Below, in pieces: positions 51,501 to 56,716 of a stretch of DNA of 64,000 nt; the first letter of the stretch is position 1; each line of letters opens with the position of its first letter. Location: contig OY754327.1 of NCBI GenBank assembly GCA_963573305.1, forward strand, positions 181,296,386-181,360,385, written 5' to 3'. The notes under the pieces were generated by a model that was given only the letters and a program-made list of their open reading frames with translations, was not told the origin of the DNA and made no database searches. Made by a program: the position numbers and the translations under genes. This stretch comes from Pyrrhosoma nymphula. Taxonomy: Eukaryota > Arthropoda > Insecta > Odonata > Coenagrionidae.

Positions 51501-53809
51501 TTCCCTTTTCATTAACTCTCTTTTGAGTGTTACACTAAAAATAAGTTAAAACTAAAAATTAGCTAGGCACGTCAAAACCAGCAGCCTGCAGAATTCTGAG
51601 GAAGATTTCTGAAAACATTTACACAGCAATTTTCAAATAATTCACAGACGTATCTTATCATAGCTCTACATTTACCTACTCTCCAGTACTAATGTCATCA
51701 CTAGAAAAAATATTTAAGAACTTTAATACTTTAACAATTTGCACAGTTTTGACATATTATCTATTTGGTTACATGGATTTTAATGTCTAAAACTTAAATT
51801 TATTGACAGAACTGTTATCCATTGAATAATATATTCATTTATTTCTAATTTGCTATTCATATAGCTTTGCTTCCTATGCTTTTAAAAACATGAATTACAC
51901 CTGAAAACGGGTCTGATTCACTTAGCTTTTCTCTTTGAAATAAGAAATGTACCATATTTTCCTGTTTATCGGATGCGCAGTCATGGGAGACGCACCTTAG
52001 TTTTGGTCACAGAATTCAAAATAATGAATAACCTTTCTATAACCCTTCAACATTGAGTACAGTGAAACAAGAGAAGAAATCTTTTACTGAATACCAAAAC
52101 AAATATGATGACACGGCATAATTTGAAATGCCATCGTGCTTATTTTTGTCTCATTGTAAGGTTTGTATCAAGCAGATTACAATGAGAAGGTCTCTAGGCA
52201 AAATCTAACCTTGACATGGACCATATAAGATGCAGGGTGGTTTTCCGTGGGTTTCTACTTCCAAAAAAGCATGTCTATTAAGCAGTAAAATATGGTAGCA
52301 TTAATGCTATAAGATGGCATGATAATCCAGTTGGTAGAATTCTTGGCCTCTCACTGGCAGGGCTTGGATTCAAATCCAGATAAAGCCTTCAGCAAAATCA
52401 GGGTGGCCACTCCTTGAAATTCTCGAAAAATTATTGAAATTGCTACCTCCTACTTGATCTTGACATGATTTAGGAATTTCTTCTTGGTTTTTCCAAACCT
52501 TTACTCTGGCGTGGAATATTTTAAGCAGTAATTTTGTAGAATCACTAACTTGATCCTATGTAAAGATTTTGAGGACATTATCTGTTTCATTTCAAATTAA
52601 GAAAATGGTACTTGGTTGATATTTGATATCTTCTGCTTTGAGGCTACCTATGTATTTATCTTTATATACTTCAGTATATTCTTGCTTGTACTTGCACTGA
52701 AGCATCTTAAATGGTTAGATAAAATTTCTTTGCAGGGTTTTCCATGCATAGGCAGCCCTCTATGCCACAACATAGTTACCGAGTCAAGAGTGGTATAAAA
52801 ATTGATTTTAATTCTTTGAAGTCCAATTTACACATTTATTCTCTCTTGATTTAACATCTTTAAATTATGTTTATTTAAAATAAAACAATATAAATCCATT
52901 CTCAAGATGGTTTTCGAAGGCGGTTCAATGAATAAGAAAATAATTTAGTCATATCAATAGCCAACCATACAGTTCACAAATATCCTCCCTGAAAAAAAGT
53001 TATTTTATTCCTGATATGGAACCAGGAGTGCTCCTTGATTTTGAAGATAGACATCCAGTGGCCACCCTGTAATGCCAAGCTGTATGATTTTCTGATCAAC
53101 AGATCTTTCTAGGAAACCACAGTTGGCACACAGTACGGAACTGCTCCCCTTACCCTGTGGTATTGAATTTACGTACAACTTATTAAACTTGATATTTGGT
53201 GAGCTAAACCTGTTTAAGTGACTTTATGATGCAGGGCTGTGGGTATTGATGCTAGTTTTGAGCAAAGTGGTCTAAATGTCCCTCATCCCACAGGAGCAAG
53301 CTAAAATAGCCAAGGCTGGCCTTGAGATGAAGCTCATGTCCTCTGAGATGGATGCGGAGACGGAGAGGTGGGAAGAAAGTGGTGGAGGGGACACCAGCAA
53401 CGGAGGAAGTGTCAGTGGTGGTGGGGTCATGGGGGATGGTGGTGGTGGTGGTGGTGGCATTGGTGGCGGGGACCTAATCGGTGGAAATGCTAGAGACGGA
53501 GTGAGACAAGGAGGGGGTGGAGTTGGTGAAGAGATGGGAGAGGGTGAGGAGAGTGAAGGTGGTGGACGCTTTGATGGTGGCCGAAGGCGACGTGCCGGTA
53601 GTGCCCCAGGAAGTGCACCCCCTCCTGGAGCAGAAGACAATGACATTGTGAAGCGAGCCAAAAACATGTCCGCAATGGCATTCAGCATGTACCGATTCAC
53701 CCGTGGTGAAGGCTCCCTTAGGACCACCCAAGACCTGTTCACGCAGGCAGAATACTTTGCTGAAGAAGCAAACCGCCTCTACAAAGTTGTGCGTCAATTT
53801 TCCTACCAG
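12363..53809 (+). CDS. CTNNAL1 (alpha-Catulin): alpha-catulin (alpha-catenin-related), partial, 10 exons
   Basis: Ten GT-AG exons join into one open frame of 708 codons. The product belongs to the vinculin/alpha-catenin superfamily, an all-helical cytoplasmic scaffold. From the literature, catulin modulates Rho signalling through a Lbc-type RhoGEF and links dystrobrevin complexes to membrane channels. Seen in the sequence: the catenin-like LLSSVTRVLLLAD helix (exon A), HLTGDRQGDLKDE (exon B), DFTDSAYTSHEHRE (exon E), HPTSKIAKENL (exon G), EQAKIAK and FTRGEG (exon J). HLTGDRQ and the DFTDSAYTSHEHRE block fit catulin better than alpha-catenin. The N-terminus and the last roughly 70 residues are absent: no start exon was found before 12363 and no end exon after 53809. 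Introns of 11.8, 8.0 and 12.4 kb are packed with transposons. Exons C and J carry low-complexity insertions. The family call is near certain; exact splice sites were judged by eye. Confidence 0.95.
12833..14059. mobile_element. Palindrome-rich TIR element 1 (motif GTATTCAATA)
   Basis: The ends are CCCACACAGTACACTTG (12833) and, reverse-complemented, CCCACACAGCACAATGA (14059). The termini are followed by the motif GTATTCAATA or TATTGAATAC, repeated near both ends (about 12850, 12945, 13915, 14005, 14033). A possible target duplication, TCCGATTCTC / TCCGACTCTC, sits at 12809-12818 and 14060-14069, but 14 bp of unexplained sequence separates the left copy from the end. No transposase is seen. 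A MITE is nested at 13035-13301. Confidence 0.7.
13035..13301. mobile_element. MITE with CAATGGCGTAAC termini, nested in element 1
   Basis: The left end is CAATGGCGTAACTAGG followed by a G run; the right end reverse-complemented is CAAGGGCGTTACCAGG. It resembles hAT-derived MITEs (CAGTGGCGTAACTAGG type). No clean 8-bp target duplication is visible; only the loosely similar ccatagtctcg / ccatatctcg flank it. Confidence 0.65.
15726..16928. mobile_element. piggyBac-like non-autonomous element flanked by TTAA
   Basis: TTAA at 15726-15729 and 16925-16928 bracket ends CCCTTTCGCGCCGG and, reverse-complemented, CCCTTTCCTGCTGG. TTAA duplication with CCCTTT ends is the piggyBac pattern. Repeats near the left end (gtcggctatagctg-type, 15740-15855) may be transposase-binding repeats. 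There is no transposase frame. Confidence 0.82.
16720..16766. repeat. Perfect hairpin in piggyBac-like element
   Basis: GGTCGAGTCCAGTGGCC and its exact reverse complement are separated by about a dozen bases. It lies in the right half of the piggyBac-like element, so it is a structural repeat of that element rather than a host RNA. Confidence 0.75.
17396..19859. other. Catulin intron A/B, middle part
   Basis: At 17413-17580 there is a short stretch rich in the palindromic motif GATATCTCAGAGATATC, probably part of another palindrome-rich element whose ends I could not pair. A C-rich run sits at 18048-18060. The remainder is AT-rich with no recognisable gene or RNA. Confidence 0.45.
19860..20130 (+). 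repeat. SINE copy (type 2)
   Basis: Shares with 21000-21280 a B-box-like region (cccaggttcaactcctagg), then gagagcacttgaagtg, then ggatgggatgttaaactg and tggtgccaggtttctctcc. The order and spacing match between the two copies, which are diverged by point changes and small indels. The family looks tRNA-derived. Confidence 0.7.
21000..21280 (+). repeat. SINE copy (type 2)
   Basis: Second copy of the family at 19860-20130: gctggggttgaaccctgg (B-box-like), gagagcatttcaagtg, ttggatgggacatttaactg, then ccaatactaggtttctctcc. The two copies lie about 1.1 kb apart in the same orientation within the catulin intron. Confidence 0.7.
21694..22020 (-). pseudogene. Unidentified coding-like fragment
   Basis: The minus strand reads IADHKERRIQDYILQDIPKE, then IQNVLRNILNDKNNQCING, then KIIVPRLMGIINKTQHNPEE and DFMHL plus a stop at the low-coordinate end. 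Upstream, YHNEFDFPKK joins YDEYEQILGFF by a one-base shift in a run of A. Composition looks like genuine protein rather than chance, but I recognise no family. Probably a retrocopy or transposon fragment. Confidence 0.4.
22050..22142 (-). repeat. tRNA-derived SINE head
   Basis: The minus strand carries TGGCAGAGGGGTAGAATG (A-box-like) and GGTTAGAATCCTGCC (B-box-like) about 35 bp apart. The same head type, in the opposite orientation, is at 52311-52400. Neither is an intact tRNA gene. Confidence 0.55.
22143..24334. other. Catulin intron A/B, 3' part
   Basis: AT-rich intron sequence with no recognisable gene, RNA or bounded repeat. It ends at the acceptor before exon B. Confidence 0.5.
24335..24544 (+). 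CDS. CTNNAL1: alpha-catulin exon B
   Basis: The acceptor is ...gctggatcag and the donor is aag|GTTAGAG. Seventy codons, phase 0 at both ends, run from VARSLGRLEGVNNFTEF to STVMLLTSSK. It contains HLTGDRQGDLKDERRRAQ, one of the best conserved catulin blocks. A 99-bp intron separates it from exon C, while the upstream intron is 11.8 kb. Confidence 0.96.
24644..24895 (+). CDS. CTNNAL1: alpha-catulin exon C with Ser/Pro-rich insertion
   Basis: The acceptor is ...ctgaaatag and the donor is gag|GTATTT. Eighty-four codons start ACLRHPDCPSARENRD, matching the conserved CLRHP(N/D)C block, and continue into a helix (MRRAMDLIHYVVKD). A low-complexity stretch of Ser and Pro follows (about 24764-24860), then LLLQHGRRASE. 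The Ser/Pro part lies where other catulins have a short variable linker, so it is probably a disordered, fast-evolving loop. Confidence 0.92.
25181..25264. repeat. Short tandem duplication in intron C/D
   Basis: tcgcttgcaacctca recurs at 25181 and 25229 (48-bp period), each followed by tgcagtgcaagcagg. The rest of intron C/D up to 25932 shows nothing recognisable. Confidence 0.8.
25933..26115. mobile_element. Palindromic foldback 1 with hammerhead-like core
   Basis: A near-perfect inverted repeat: ggaaaaaaattaaatgctg ... gagtcaacatgtttcactgc, then its reverse complement. The turn is at about 26020-26030. The minus strand of the left arm reads CTGATGA (26018-26012), a CTGCA/TGCAG stem, then GAAAC (25997-25993), the order of a hammerhead core. 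The right arm carries a degenerate version (TTGATGA ... GAAAC). It sits in catulin intron C/D, about 180 bp before exon D. Confidence 0.8.
26295..26468 (+). CDS. CTNNAL1: alpha-catulin exon D
   Basis: The acceptor is ...atgtggcag and the donor GTGAGTG is near perfect. Fifty-eight codons run from EEDWEAGRTAHSALRQLED to a His/Asp/Pro-rich end (DDGLPPED). The first half fits the helix between the variable linker and the DFTDSAY block of catulins. The second half is poorly conserved. Both boundaries are phase 0, consistent with the flanking exons. Confidence 0.85.
26469..28664. other. Catulin intron D/E
   Basis: 2.2 kb of AT-rich sequence. I see no gene, bounded repeat or structured RNA in it. 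Confidence 0.5.
28665..28889 (+). CDS. CTNNAL1: alpha-catulin exon E
   Basis: The acceptor is ...aattcacag and the donor is gag|GTTTGT. Seventy-five codons begin with a Pro/Gly-rich linker (DSLEERSPTPEEVV). They continue into a helix ending in DFTDSAYTSHEHRE and LLLCDRARLQLNAL. The DFTDSAYTSHEHRE block is almost invariant in animal catulins and is the strongest single piece of evidence for the gene identity. Confidence 0.96.
28890..30396. other. Catulin introns E/F and F/G (flanking exon F)
   Basis: Introns of 786 and 463 bp, AT-rich, free of recognisable transposons. They are the least disturbed part of the gene. Confidence 0.55.
29676..29933 (+). CDS. CTNNAL1: alpha-catulin exon F
   Basis: The acceptor is ...tccttccag and the donor is gag|GTAATT. 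Eighty-six codons, phase 0 at both ends, run from DSLGAHQLDAATGALLQVT to FAEYVDHVVE. It is helical throughout, with LRSLLRRATLERASDLL and MVAALRNVAQAGD. It aligns in position and pattern with the middle vinculin-like repeat of catulin. The next exon continues the same helix as VVKLLRHVAP. Confidence 0.93.
30397..30556 (+). CDS. CTNNAL1: alpha-catulin exon G
   Basis: The acceptor is ...atttttcag and the donor is gaag|GTATGG. Fifty-three codons plus one base, so it ends in phase 1. It reads VVKLLRHVAPSDSLQVYAKH and ends HPTSKIAKENLE. The trailing G joins TT of exon H to make the Val of ENLEVF, the conserved catulin continuation. That match across the junction validates both splice sites. Confidence 0.95.
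30648..32294. mobile_element. Palindrome-rich TIR element 3 (motif GGATA / GGATATCC)
   Basis: The ends are CCCAGCTGGCACAAGGAG (30648) and, reverse-complemented, CCCTGCCGACACAAGGGA (32294). Next to the left end, GGATA/TATCC units cluster densely (30670-30860: tatcccat, ggatatcc, gggatagg, ggatatctgagggatag, tatccaggggatagcc). Fewer lie at the right (32195-32280). No transposase frame is seen. It lies in the catulin intron between exons G and H. Confidence 0.6.
32727..33060. mobile_element. Tigger/pogo-like terminus fragment
   Basis: ACAGTCCCCGAGTTGCGTAA at 32728 and the following cgagttaagtaaattcg resemble termini of insect Tigger-like elements. A tcgacttctgtaaatttcgacttgg stretch at 32966-32990 may be the inner part of the other end. 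The matching outer end is not found, so this is a fragment. Confidence 0.4.
33121..33560. other. Isolated GC-rich island in intron G/H
   Basis: About 440 bp with many CpG and open frames in several phases on both strands (for example 33169-33507 plus and 33252-33569 minus). It sits in the middle of an AT-rich intron. No domain is recognised and frame openness follows from GC content. It could be an exon of another transcript, an internal promoter, or the core of an unknown repeat. Confidence 0.4.
34075..34185 (+). pseudogene. Tigger/pogo-type transposase N-terminal helix-turn-helix fragment
   Basis: Reads MKKKRKSWDSAKKFEIIQAS, E, stop, then in frame KTRNKTEIGQHFGLA. This is the psq/CENP-B-type helix-turn-helix order (basic start, KFEII, then IGQHFGL). 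It breaks off after GLA. The following kilobase does not continue the protein recognisably. Confidence 0.55.
34803..34848. repeat. Perfect 22-bp hairpin with 2-base loop
   Basis: CCCAAATAGGAAGCAACTGC, AT, AA, then the exact reverse complement of the first 22 bases. The flanking caacata / caggttg extends the pairing with mismatches. Length and perfection fit a tiny MITE remnant or a miRNA-like hairpin. The very short loop argues against a canonical miRNA. Confidence 0.8.
34855..37214. other. Catulin intron G/H, central part
   Basis: Contains local direct repeats of a gttatgttaagttccctag unit (35222, 35266) and an imperfect inverted repeat at 36975-37023 (ggatagcatcatagagta / tactctatgatagcatcc). 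Otherwise AT-rich with no recognisable gene. Confidence 0.5.
37215..37633. mobile_element. TIR element with TACCGTATTTCTC ends, 419 bp
   Basis: The left end is TACCGTATTTCTCCGAATAT (37215); the right end reverse-complemented is TACCGTATTTCTCTGAATAT. The interior keeps aagtcgcac / gccgcaccc subterminal repeats on both arms. It is a non-autonomous DNA transposon of a TIR type very widespread in animals; I do not assign a superfamily. Related copies: 51950-52297 and an unpaired end at about 59897. Confidence 0.85.
38101..38513. mobile_element. Palindrome-rich TIR element 4 (motif GCAAGCTTGC)
   Basis: The ends are CCCACATAGCAAAGC (38101) and, reverse-complemented, CCCTCATAGCATGCT (38513). The interior is full of GCAAGCTT / AAGCTTGC variants (ttgttgcaagctt, cttgttgcaagcttgcc, ttgcagcaagg, cagcaagcttgctgaaagcttgg). 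It ends 82 bp before catulin exon H. No coding capacity is recognised. Confidence 0.6.
38596..38717 (+). CDS. CTNNAL1: alpha-catulin exon H
   Basis: The acceptor is ...ttcattgtag and the donor is ggg|GTAAGTT. Two bases complete the split Val, then 40 codons read FADMWQSLMGDVAQVAQE and end VYMSLPRPG. It continues KENLE from exon G and ends at the SLP-P motif seen in other catulins before the EQAKIAK helix. It sits alone between introns of 8.0 and 12.4 kb. Confidence 0.95.
38718..39590. other. Start of catulin intron H/I
   Basis: AT-rich intron sequence after a strong GTAAGTT donor. Nothing recognisable. Confidence 0.5.
39591..40850. mobile_element. Palindrome-rich TIR element 5 (motif GGATGTCC / GGACATCC)
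   Basis: The ends CCCAGCCACTGCA (39591) and TGCAGTGGCTGGG (to 40850) are perfect 13-bp inverted termini. About 200 bp at the left (39605-39810) and 120 bp at the right (40717-40835) are packed with GGACATCC, GGATGTCC and GACGTCC units. The centre is unique apart from a short GC-rich insertion at about 39901-39981 that, on the minus strand, begins CAGCGCCGTAGCTAGG like a hAT end. No transposase is recognised. Confidence 0.82.
40892..41169. mobile_element. hAT-type MITE, 262 bp
   Basis: The ends are CAGTGGCGTATGCAGG (40900) and, reverse-complemented, CAGTGGCATACAGATGG (to 41161). The target duplication is ACGGTAGT / ACTGTAGT (40892-40899, 41162-41169; one mismatch). Both ends carry G/C runs typical of this MITE group. 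Confidence 0.88.
41170..44425. other. Catulin intron H/I with SINE fragments
   Basis: 42213-42300 matches the SINE body at 4967-5149 (tttttcatggcaaatttta ... gtgtatgactgtgtac ... catttgtgcat). 42900-43020 matches the tRNA-like head (minus strand, atggcttggtaatgtaattgg). The rest is AT-rich with no recognisable gene. Confidence 0.55.
44426..44618. mobile_element. Palindromic foldback 2 with hammerhead-like core
   Basis: Arms gtaatgtagagttctcggg ... and ... cccgaaaactctacattac are reverse complements over most of 190 bp, with the turn near 44520. The plus strand at 44534-44572 reads CTGAGGA, a 20-base spacer, then GAAAT and gttgg. The opposite arm has CTGAGAA ... GAAAT. The architecture equals foldbacks 1 and 3, although the core here is less canonical and stem II is weak. 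Confidence 0.75.
44834..47137. mobile_element. hAT-type element, 2288 bp, perfect 8-bp TSD, no transposase
   Basis: TTCCCTAT is duplicated exactly at 44834-44841 and 47130-47137. The termini are TAGGGAAGTGCGAGTACTC and, reverse-complemented, TAGGGATGTGCGAGTAGTAC, followed by subterminal gactcgagta-like repeats. The interior has a GC-rich block (about 45170-45960) with open frames of 197 codons (45168-45761) and shorter ones, none resembling a hAT transposase. The perfect duplication suggests a fairly recent insertion into the catulin intron. Confidence 0.9.
47138..48465. other. Catulin intron H/I, unassigned
   Basis: AT-rich sequence with no recognisable gene, RNA or bounded repeat. Confidence 0.5.
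48466..49795 (+). mobile_element. Decayed hAT element
   Basis: The left end (about 48466) is CTAGAGGTAGAACGGATCC; the right end reverse-complemented is CTAGTGATGGGTCAAATCC. GAATCC-type subterminal repeats lie at both ends (48500-48560 and 49690-49790). Between them lie transposase remnants on the plus strand (next entry). No target duplication is recognised. Confidence 0.65.
49011..49430 (+). pseudogene. hAT transposase fragments
   Basis: About 49020-49208 reads LLERKPALFMVNGEINLPAK, then LSSAEWTYLQNVQHIYKSFY and a stop. 49224-49430 reads NNSFYDVATILEPHFEDKMF and continues 40 codons. These match the order LSxxEW...L (helical insertion) and LATLLDPRFKD of hAT transposases. Both the catalytic ends and the C-terminal dimerisation region are missing. 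Confidence 0.7.
49796..51103. other. Catulin intron H/I, 3' end
   Basis: AT-rich sequence up to the polypyrimidine acceptor of the microexon (tttttctcttttctacag). No recognisable elements. Confidence 0.5.
51104..51154 (+). CDS. CTNNAL1: alpha-catulin exon I (51-bp microexon)
   Basis: This is a 17-codon exon, phase 0 at both ends, with acceptor ...tttctacag and donor gag|GTAGGC. It encodes KHGTTSKPLKPVHLDPE. The Lys/Pro-rich linker and the acidic end lead directly into EQAKIAK of exon J, matching the LKP...DSEEQAKIAK order of vertebrate catulin. Because it is in phase, it could be skipped without frame loss. Confidence 0.9.
51950..52297. mobile_element. TIR element with TACCATATTTT ends, 348 bp
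   Basis: The left end is TACCATATTTTCCTG (51950); the right end reverse-complemented is TACCATATTTTACTG (to 52297). The inner sequence gcgcagtc / agatgcaggg parallels 37215-37633, so it is a diverged copy of the same general TIR type. Non-coding. It lies in catulin intron I/J. Confidence 0.75.
52311..52400 (+). repeat. tRNA-derived SINE head
   Basis: GATGGCATGATAATCCAGTT and GG (A-box-like), then GGCTTGGATTCAAATCC (B-box-like), followed by a non-tRNA body (cagcaaaatcagggtggccac). Same head type as 22050-22142. The remainder of intron I/J (52401-53293) is AT-rich with nothing recognised. Confidence 0.55.
53294..53809 (+). CDS. CTNNAL1: alpha-catulin exon J with 87-residue Gly-rich insertion
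   Basis: The acceptor is ...catcccacag and the donor is cag|GTGGGT. There are 172 codons. The first 28 (EQAKIAKAGLEMKLMSSEMD ... ERWEE) and the last 57 (NDIVKRAKNMSAMAFSMYRF, then FTRGEG ... VRQFSYQ) are conserved catulin sequence. Between them, 53378-53638 encodes about 87 residues dominated by Gly with Glu, Asp, Ser, Arg and Pro, built partly on GGT repeats. Vertebrate catulin joins the two halves with only a short acidic stretch. The exon ends in phase 0, and the C-terminal exon(s) were not found. Confidence 0.95.
53378..53638 (+). repeat. GGT/GGA-rich low-complexity tract inside catulin exon J
   Basis: Imperfect GGT, GGG and GAG trinucleotides keep the frame open for 87 codons. They include a run of seven Gly, an RRRR cluster and a PPP cluster near the end. 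The tract is in phase with conserved sequence on both sides, so it is translated unless an internal intron removes it. I saw no convincing GT-AG pair that would excise it cleanly. Confidence 0.85.
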
Positions 53810-54336
53810 GTGGGTTTCTTTTCCGTTTTATTATTTATCTTTCCCTATGTACAACTCCATGCTGTGGCCCACCATCAATTTCCTTCACTGACTGAAAATT
53901 AAGTGATGAGATGTTATCAATGCATTTTGACCCTAAACTCAAAAAGTATTTGATGATGGCTTATTATACTCACATATCAATAGATGACAAGATAGGAAAC
54001 ACATCAGAAGCGTATTAGTTCAAGTTCTCTTTTATGTAATGTAATGCTAAATTAGAGTCATTTCCAATTGCTATTACCATACACCCATCGAGAAAACAAT
54101 GTGACATAAAGTACTAAAACAGAAAATAGAGCTCAACAGCTATTTCTCTAATTCCCCCTTACAAATTTTGTAAAGCCTATTTTATAACATACAGGTTTGG
54201 GGTTTGGCAAAATCTGTTGATGGAAGAGAGAGCAAGTATACTGACTTTCGAGACATGCAAAACAGTTGACAAATAGATGATTTTTGCTTCAAAGTTAGTA
54301 GAAAACTCAGATGTCTAACTTACTTTTAGCCCCCAC
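53810..54336. other. Start of catulin intron after exon J
   Basis: Follows the GTGGGT donor. It is AT-rich; no further catulin exon was recognised here or up to 64000. Confidence 0.5.
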
Positions 54337-54481
54337 AGTGTTAGCAGTGGTGGCTGGTGCAGAAGATCAGCAATGTGCTGCCCCACTCCCCTCCCCTCGC
54401 CCTTTCACTGCCCCCCTTCACTGTCCCCCCTCCTCATCCCCACCCCAAAATGAAATGTGTGGAAATGTAAAATTTACTCAC

Positions 54482-56716
54482 TCAGTGACGAAAAATGAAG
54501 TCCATACGCCGCTCCTTCTTGCTACAGAATTTGTCAATCACCCTGGCATTGAACCCTTGCATGGTAGAGATCATCTTCTTCTCAATGGAGAGCATTGCCA
54601 GTGCACTTAGCCTTTCCTGTGACATGGTGTTCCGTAGGAAGGTCTTAATCCTTTTTCAGATTTCAAAGTATCAGGCGAAAGTTTGTGGAAAATTGTCACA
54701 GATTGCATTGTAACAGAAAACACTTTGTAAATATTTCCGCACCAATTTTTATTCAACTGACCTAGGTTTCGGCAAACATTGCCATTATCAAGGTCTTATC
54801 TTGATAATGGCAATGTTTGCCGAAACCTAGGTCAGTTGGATAAAAATTGGTGTGGAAATATTTACAAAGTGTTTTCTGTTACATTGCAATTAATCCTTTT
54901 TAGCGATGAGAAACACCTCTCAGGCTCCGATGTTGTCATTGGTGTTGTTATTAATATTATCAGAAGCTTCATTATTTGGCAGAAGGCGCCTTGCAGATTG
55001 TCGTTAATAATGAACTGCAGTAGTGGCACTGCTCCTGCTATATTCTTAAAACCTGGCCTACAATACAATTAAACCGATAGTTCTGTTTTAAGTCTCTTTT
55101 TTCCAGAATGTTGTAGGCCCTGGCTGTTGTATCTAATTCTTTATCTGGAAAATGTTTCGAATATAATTCGAAATTTGTGAAACTTCTAAATGATCCATGG
55201 AATGAAAATGATCGTGTGCTTCTTGCGCAATTCTGTCACATACTTCTTTGGCATCAGTACGTCGACATGATACCTTTCTGCATTTGTTTTTTGGCTCGCG
55301 TAATTCTTGAGGATTAATGCCAATATTTTCTGTCAATTCCCATATTCTGTTGACTTCATGAATGAAATTTAAAACAACAGATTTAACTTGCACAACATCA
55401 GCTGTTCTTGATTGTAGCTGACTGTAGAGAATATCCACATGTGGCATTAATTTATGGAAAAATTCGAGCCAGAAGATGAATCCCTTGTCTTCTAAATTGC
55501 GCCAAAGTCCATTTGCTTCAAGGCAAGATTTATTTGACGTAGTTTTTTTTAACAAAAAGTTTAGCAATCAAATAATGAGTCCCTATAGTCATACGTGGTG
55601 TTAACAGTGCCTGACTTGAAATTCCACCTGGTTGCTGATCCTCTTGGATTTCTCCGAGATGCTAAAGTATCTAATGCAGACATTCTCTGTGGAGACCTTG
55701 AAAAAAAGGCAGGGAACGCTGACAAATTTGCGAAAAAAAATCCTTGCCAAATGATTTTGTCGTTCCATTATTATATTAAGTTGGTGACCGTAACAATGGA
55801 TGTAATGTGCGTTGGGATAGCAGGCTTTTATCTTTGCTTGCACTCTTCCTGTACCACCACTCATTACTGAAGCACAATCATACGTCTTTGCAATGACAAT
55901 ATGGGGAGTGTCCTTAAACATGCCGTCCATTTCATGTAATATACATGATGTAAGAGCATTTGCACTTTGACCCTCTGGTTTAAAGAAACCACAAAATCGC
56001 TCATAAGGAACACCTTTCTTCTCATTACAAAACACCAACACCAACTGCGTCTGCTCAGAAACATCGGTAGTCTCATCAGCCATGACACGTAATCTGCTTG
56101 TTTTATTTCCTCTGCTATAACTTCTCTGCATGCAATCCAAAAGTTCATTTTGGATGGTTTTCGAGGTCCCCTGGAAAACATTATTGAACTCTATATGATC
56201 CTTCACTGCACTATGTATCTATACTATAAACTTAATCTACTAGGCCTAGGAACTCACCAGGATTATCTGAACTATCACTTTCGTCATGGCCCCTCAAATC
56301 TAACTCGAATGCTCCGCAAAACTTGATGCAATCAATTATTCTTGAGAGCACATACCTGTTTTTTCCACTTGCTGGTTGTGCCTTTCTTTTTCTTCGAGGT
56401 AAGCTCGACTTAATAATGTTGCTATGTTAACTGTACCTAGAGCGCTCAGGTTTAAAGCATTAATAATATGTCTTTCACTGTCGTTGTGTTTTTTTATTAA
56501 CGCATTAAGGTGTCCAAGATTTCGAACACCGACTGTTCCCCAAGAGTCACTTTTGCCAAAGATACAAAGAAAACAAACAAGGGCATTCCTAATTTCGCAT
56601 CCACGCACCCAATCATTCTTGTACACTTTCTTTCTAAATTTTCTAATGTACTTGGTTTTGTTCAAAGAAGCACTCTGATTGGTAACCAAGTCCAGGGTGG
56701 GTCTTCCTAACTCCAT
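54482..56716 (-). pseudogene. hAT transposase, TTF zinc finger + DUF4371 + dimerisation domain, broken
   Basis: In minus-strand order: a TTF-type zinc-finger region (56716-56336, WVRGCEIRNALVCFLCIFGK ... LIKKHNDSERH). After a shift of frame comes VLSRIIDCIKFCGAFELDLR, then GHDESDSSDNPGEFLGL. 56206-55601 is the DUF4371/RNase-H-like part (RLRVMADETTDVSEQTQLVL, GGTGRVQAKI, HCYGHQLNI). 55567-55133 is the helical insertion. 55068-54902 is the hAT dimerisation motif PMTTSEPERCFSSLKRI. After the foldback insertion, KTFLRNTMSQERLSALAMLS continues to a stop at 54484-54482. At least two frame breaks plus the insertion make it a pseudogene. GTGAGT/AG near 56260-56212 could instead be an intron. Confidence 0.9.
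54645..54901. mobile_element. Palindromic foldback 3 inserted in hAT transposase, 12-bp TSD
   Basis: TTAATCCTTTTT is duplicated at 54645-54656 and 54890-54901. It corresponds to the LKRI codons of the transposase, which are therefore present twice. The insert (54657-54889) has about 45 bp of unpaired sequence. A palindrome (54702-54890) follows, whose both arms read CTTGATAATGGCAATGTTTG then CCGAAACC: stem GGCAA/TTGCC followed by GAAAC. It is the same architecture as foldbacks 1 and 2, with the CTGANGA position degenerate. Confidence 0.88.

Noticed and set aside
53272..53742. 156-codon minus-strand Pro-rich frame
   Set aside because: It is the antisense shadow of the Gly-rich catulin exon J.
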